A DNA stretch of 6,659 nt from SIG480 sp045533555 (GTDB lineage: Bacteria > Bacillota > Clostridia > Oscillospirales > JAAYXM01). Positions 3,966 through 6,659 of the stretch are shown here, piece by piece; within the stretch, counting starts at the first letter, position 1; every line of letters starts with the position of its first letter. Location: the NCBI GenBank assembly GCA_045533555.1, contig JAZSHZ010000306.1, positions 1 through 6,659 of the forward strand, written 5' to 3'. The translations under genes and the position numbers were made by a program. The notes beneath the pieces were generated by a model. The model worked only from the letters and a program-made list of their open reading frames with translations, searched no databases and was not told the origin of the DNA.

Positions 3966-6659
3966 TTACTTACCTGCGCGCTTTGCATACTTGTCATACT
4001 TAGCCTTTGCAGCAGCTTCTGCCTTTGCGAAGAGCTCTTCTGCTCTTTCGGGGAACTGCTGTGCAAGACGTGCATAACGTGTTTCGCTCTTGATGAAGTC
4101 AACATAGCTTCCTGTCGGCTCCTTGGAGTCGAGAGTGAATGCCTTGTCTGCTTCAAGTGCAGGATTGTAACGGAACATCTGCCAGTAGCCTGCGTTAACA
4201 GCCTTCTTCATTTCATCCTGGCAGTTGACCATGCCGCCCTTGATACCGTGCATTTCACAAGGAGCGTAGCCGATAATGAGGGACGGACCCGGGTAAGCTT
4301 CAGCCTCTGCAAGAGCCTTGAGTGTCTGGTTCATATCAGCACCCATAGCAACCTGTGCAACGTAAACATAACCGTAGGACATTGCGATTTCAGCAAGGTT
4401 CTTCTTTGCAATAGCCTTACCTGCTGCAGCGAACTGTGCAACCTGACCGATGTTGGAAGCCTTGGAAGCCTGTCCGCCTGTGTTGGAGTAAACTTCTGTG
4501 TCGAAGACCATAACGTTTACATCTTCACCGGAAGCGAGAACGTGGTCAAGACCGCCGAAGCCGATGTCATATGCCCAACCGTCGCCACCGAAGATCCAAA
4601 CGGACTTCTTGGAGAGGTAATCCTTCTCAGCGAGAACTGCCGGAGCAGTCGGGCAACCTGCAGCTGCTGCGTTTTCGAGCTCTGCAACGAGAGCCTTTGT
4701 TGCAGCTTCGTTTGCTTCGCCGTTATCCTTTGTTGCAAGGAATTCTGCAGCTGCTGCCTTGAATGCATCAGATGCCTTGTCGGATTTTGCCATCTCTTCA
4801 ACCTGAGCGATGAGGCGCTCGCGGATTGCCTTCTGACCGAGGAACATACCGAGACCGTGCTCAGCGTTGTCTTCGAAGAGGGAGTTAGCCCATGCCGGAC
4901 CCTTGCCGCTTTCTTTGTTAACGGTGTACGGTGTAGCAGCAGCGGAGCCACCCCAGATGGATGAACAGCCTGTTGCGTTGGAGATATACATTCTCTCACC
5001 GAAGAGCTGTGTGATGAGACGTGCATAAGATGTTTCAGCACAACCTGCGCAAGAGCCGGAGAACTCGAGGAGCGGCTGCTTGAACTGGCTGCCCTTGATT
5101 GTCTTGTTGATGAGCTCGGGCTTCTCGGAAACGTTTGCTACGCAGTAGTCGAATACCGGCTGCTGATCGAGCTGTGTTGCCTGCTTTGTCATCTCGATTG
5201 CCTTCTTCTCCGGGTTGCCGTCTTTCTCAGCCTTAGCTGTTACCGGGCAAGCCTTAACACAGAGAGTACATCCCATACAATCCATCGGGCTGATTGCCAT
5301 TGTGAACTTATAGTCTGTCTTGAGAACAGGCTTTTCTGTATACTTTGTTGCTGCAGGTGCATTTGCTGCTTCCTCAGCTGTGAGAGCGAACGGACGGATT
5401 GTTGCGTGCGGGCAAACGAATGCACAGTTGTTACACTGGATGCAGTTTTCAGGATGCCATACCGGAACGTTAACAGCAACGCCGCGCTTCTCGTATGCAG
5501 CAGAACCCTGCGGGAATGTACCGTCTGCCATATCCTTGAATGCGGATACCGGGAGAGAGTCACCCTGCATGCGTGAAACAGGCTCAACGATGTTGTTGAC
5601 GAAGTCAACGAGATCCTGTCTCTTGCCTGTTGCCGGAGCCTTCGGAGCATCTTCGCCTGCGTTCTTCCATGCAGCCGGAACATTAACTTCGACAGCTGCG
5701 TTTGCACCTGCATCGATAGCCTTGTAGTTGAGCTCAACGATAGCTTCGCCCTTCTTGATGTAGGACTTATATGCCATCTTCTTCATATACTCAACAGCCT
5801 CATCCTTCGGAAGGATGTTTGCAAGAGCAAAGAATGCGGACTGGAGAATTGTGTTCTTAACCTTACCGTTGCCGATGTCCTTAGCAGCGATTGTTGTAGC
5901 ATCAATGATGTAGAACTTGATATCGTTGTTAGCGATATAAGACTTTACAGATGCCGGGAGGTGAGCGTCGAGCTCATCTGCTGACCAGCTGCAGTCGAGC
6001 ATGAATGTGCCGCCCGGAACAACATCTTCAACAATCTTGTATCCCTTGAGGATGTAAGAAGAGTTGTGGCAAGCAACGAAGTTTGCCTTGTTGATGTAAT
6101 ACGGGCTCTTGATAGCCTTGTCACCGAAGCGGAGGTGAGAAATTGTGATACCACCGGTCTTCTTCGAGTCATACTGGAAGTATGCCTGAATGAACTTGTC
6201 TGTGTGGTCACCGATAATCTTGATGGAGTTCTTGTTAGCACCAACAGTACCGTCGCCGCCGAGACCCCAGAACTTGCAAGCGATTGTGCCTGCCGGAGCT
6301 GTATCCGGGCAAGCCTTCTCTTCAAGTGAGAGACCTGTAACGTCGTCAACAATACCGATAGTGAAGTTGTTCTTCGGAGCAGCTGCTGCAAGGTTCTCAT
6401 AAACTGCGAAGATGCTTGCAGGCGGTGTATCCTTGGAACCGAGACCGTAACGGCCGCCAACGATTGTGACATCGTTCTTGCCAAGAGATGCAAGAGCTGT
6501 GACAACATCGAGGTAGAGCGGTTCGCCGAGGGAACCGGGTTCCTTTGTTCTGTCGAGAACAGCAATCTTCTTTGCTGTTGCCGGGATTGCTTCAAGAAGC
6601 TTTGCCGGAACGAACGGACGGTAGAGGCGAACCTTGACAAGACCGACCTTCTCGCCGTT
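3966..6659 (-). CDS. nifJ: Pyruvate:ferredoxin oxidoreductase, N-terminus off window
   Basis: Oxidises pyruvate and CoA to acetyl-CoA, CO2 and reduced ferredoxin in the cytoplasm of anaerobes, using TPP and three [4Fe-4S] clusters. The 897 visible residues lack about 275 at the N-terminus (the pyrimidine-binding domain), judged from cysteine spacing in the Desulfovibrio africanus enzyme. Fragment order: VRLYRPF (10-16) and RYGLGSK (70-76) of domain II; GGDGTVGANK (134-143) of the gamma-type domain; the EKR-type linker; two ferredoxin clusters, Cys406/409/412/416 and Cys461/464/467/471. Proximal-cluster ligands are Cys537, 540, 565 and 801, and the TPP site is GDGW (692-695) with Asn726 in YSNTGG. 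All expected ligands are present and no frameshift is seen. The frame is open to the last base; the Met at 6002 lies mid-domain and is not a start. Codon use is strongly biased, as in highly expressed genes. It ends at the shared terminator and has no operon partner in view. Confidence 0.97.
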   Translation of the reverse strand, partial: NGEKVGLVKVRLYRPFVPAKLLEAIPATAKKIAVLDRTKEPGSLGEPLYLDVVTALASLGKNDVTIVGGRYGLGSKDTPPASIFAVYENLAAAAPKNNFTIGIVDDVTGLSLEEKACPDTAPAGTIACKFWGLGGDGTVGANKNSIKIIGDHTDKFIQAYFQYDSKKTGGITISHLRFGDKAIKSPYYINKANFVACHNSSYILKGYKIVEDVVPGGTFMLDCSWSADELDAHLPASVKSYIANNDIKFYIIDATTIAAKDIGNGKVKNTILQSAFFALANILPKDEAVEYMKKMAYKSYIKKGEAIVELNYKAIDAGANAAVEVNVPAAWKNAGEDAPKAPATGKRQDLVDFVNNIVEPVSRMQGDSLPVSAFKDMADGTFPQGSAAYEKRGVAVNVPVWHPENCIQCNNCAFVCPHATIRPFALTAEEAANAPAATKYTEKPVLKTDYKFTMAISPMDCMGCTLCVKACPVTAKAEKDGNPEKKAIEMTKQATQLDQQPVFDYCVANVSEKPELINKTIKGSQFKQPLLEFSGSCAGCAETSYARLITQLFGERMYISNATGCSSIWGGSAAATPYTVNKESGKGPAWANSLFEDNAEHGLGMFLGQKAIRERLIAQVEEMAKSDKASDAFKAAAAEFLATKDNGEANEAATKALVAELENAAAAGCPTAPAVLAEKDYLSKKSVWIFGGDGWAYDIGFGGLDHVLASGEDVNVMVFDTEVYSNTGGQASKASNIGQVAQFAAAGKAIAKKNLAEIAMSYGYVYVAQVAMGADMNQTLKALAEAEAYPGPSLIIGYAPCEMHGIKGGMVNCQDEMKKAVNAGYWQMFRYNPALEADKAFTLDSKEPTGSYVDFIKSETRYARLAQQFPERAEELFAKAEAAAKAKYDKYAKRAGK

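Noticed and set aside
4248..4964. 238-codon plus-strand open frame antisense to the oxidoreductase
   Set aside because: It lies wholly inside a well-supported coding gene, is implausibly rich in Cys, Ser and Leu, has no domain or clear ribosome site, and is explained by the biased codon use of the opposite strand.
3966..6002. A short 678-residue oxidoreductase starting at the Met at 6002
   Set aside because: The same frame continues without a stop to 6659 and encodes conserved family sequence (GGDGTVGANK, RYGLGSK), so 6002 is an internal Met.
5945..6640. 231-codon minus-strand frame overlapping the oxidoreductase
   Set aside because: Its low-complexity Ser/Arg/Leu/Gln composition is typical of a shifted frame of an Ala-rich gene; the true frame here encodes clear domain II motifs.

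Overview
This 6,659-base window looks chromosomal and comes from a strictly anaerobic, low-to-medium-GC Firmicute, most likely a gut clostridium of the Ruminococcus/Oscillospiraceae type. That placement rests on the large single-chain pyruvate:ferredoxin oxidoreductase, the strong AGGAG-type ribosome binding sites, sigma-A-like promoters and intrinsic terminators. It is an inference from gene style, since there is no rRNA or other marker.

Layout, left to right. Positions 1-277 carry no gene but are packed with inverted repeats: a 40-base near-perfect palindrome, a long hairpin with 16-base arms, a 9-bp hairpin nested inside a 13-bp long-range inverted repeat, and a hairpin just after a stop codon. 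Positions 278-2538 (minus strand) hold a tight pair: a short-chain dehydrogenase/reductase followed by a cytoplasmic (alpha/alpha)6 glycoside hydrolase of the GH63/MGH1-like type. Positions 2603-3903 form an AT-rich block of small genes. On the minus strand are a three-helix membrane protein and a cysteine-rich protein of unknown function. On the plus strand, divergently transcribed, is a barstar-family RNase inhibitor with no toxin gene beside it. From 3966 to the right edge (minus strand) is the C-terminal three quarters of pyruvate:ferredoxin oxidoreductase, which runs off the window with an open frame.

The two ends are ordinary fermentative metabolism: sugar release or modification, and pyruvate oxidation to acetyl-CoA with reduced ferredoxin. 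The middle block differs in base composition (sampled stretches near 25% GC, against about 55% in the flanking genes) and in content, and reads as an accessory immunity-type insertion. A 169-base divergent promoter region serves both sides of that block. A strong bidirectional terminator separates barstar from the oxidoreductase. I see no tRNA, rRNA, CRISPR array, transposase, riboswitch or origin. The most unusual things here are the palindrome-rich left end and the orphan barstar with its small neighbours; I do not see a clear new multi-gene system.
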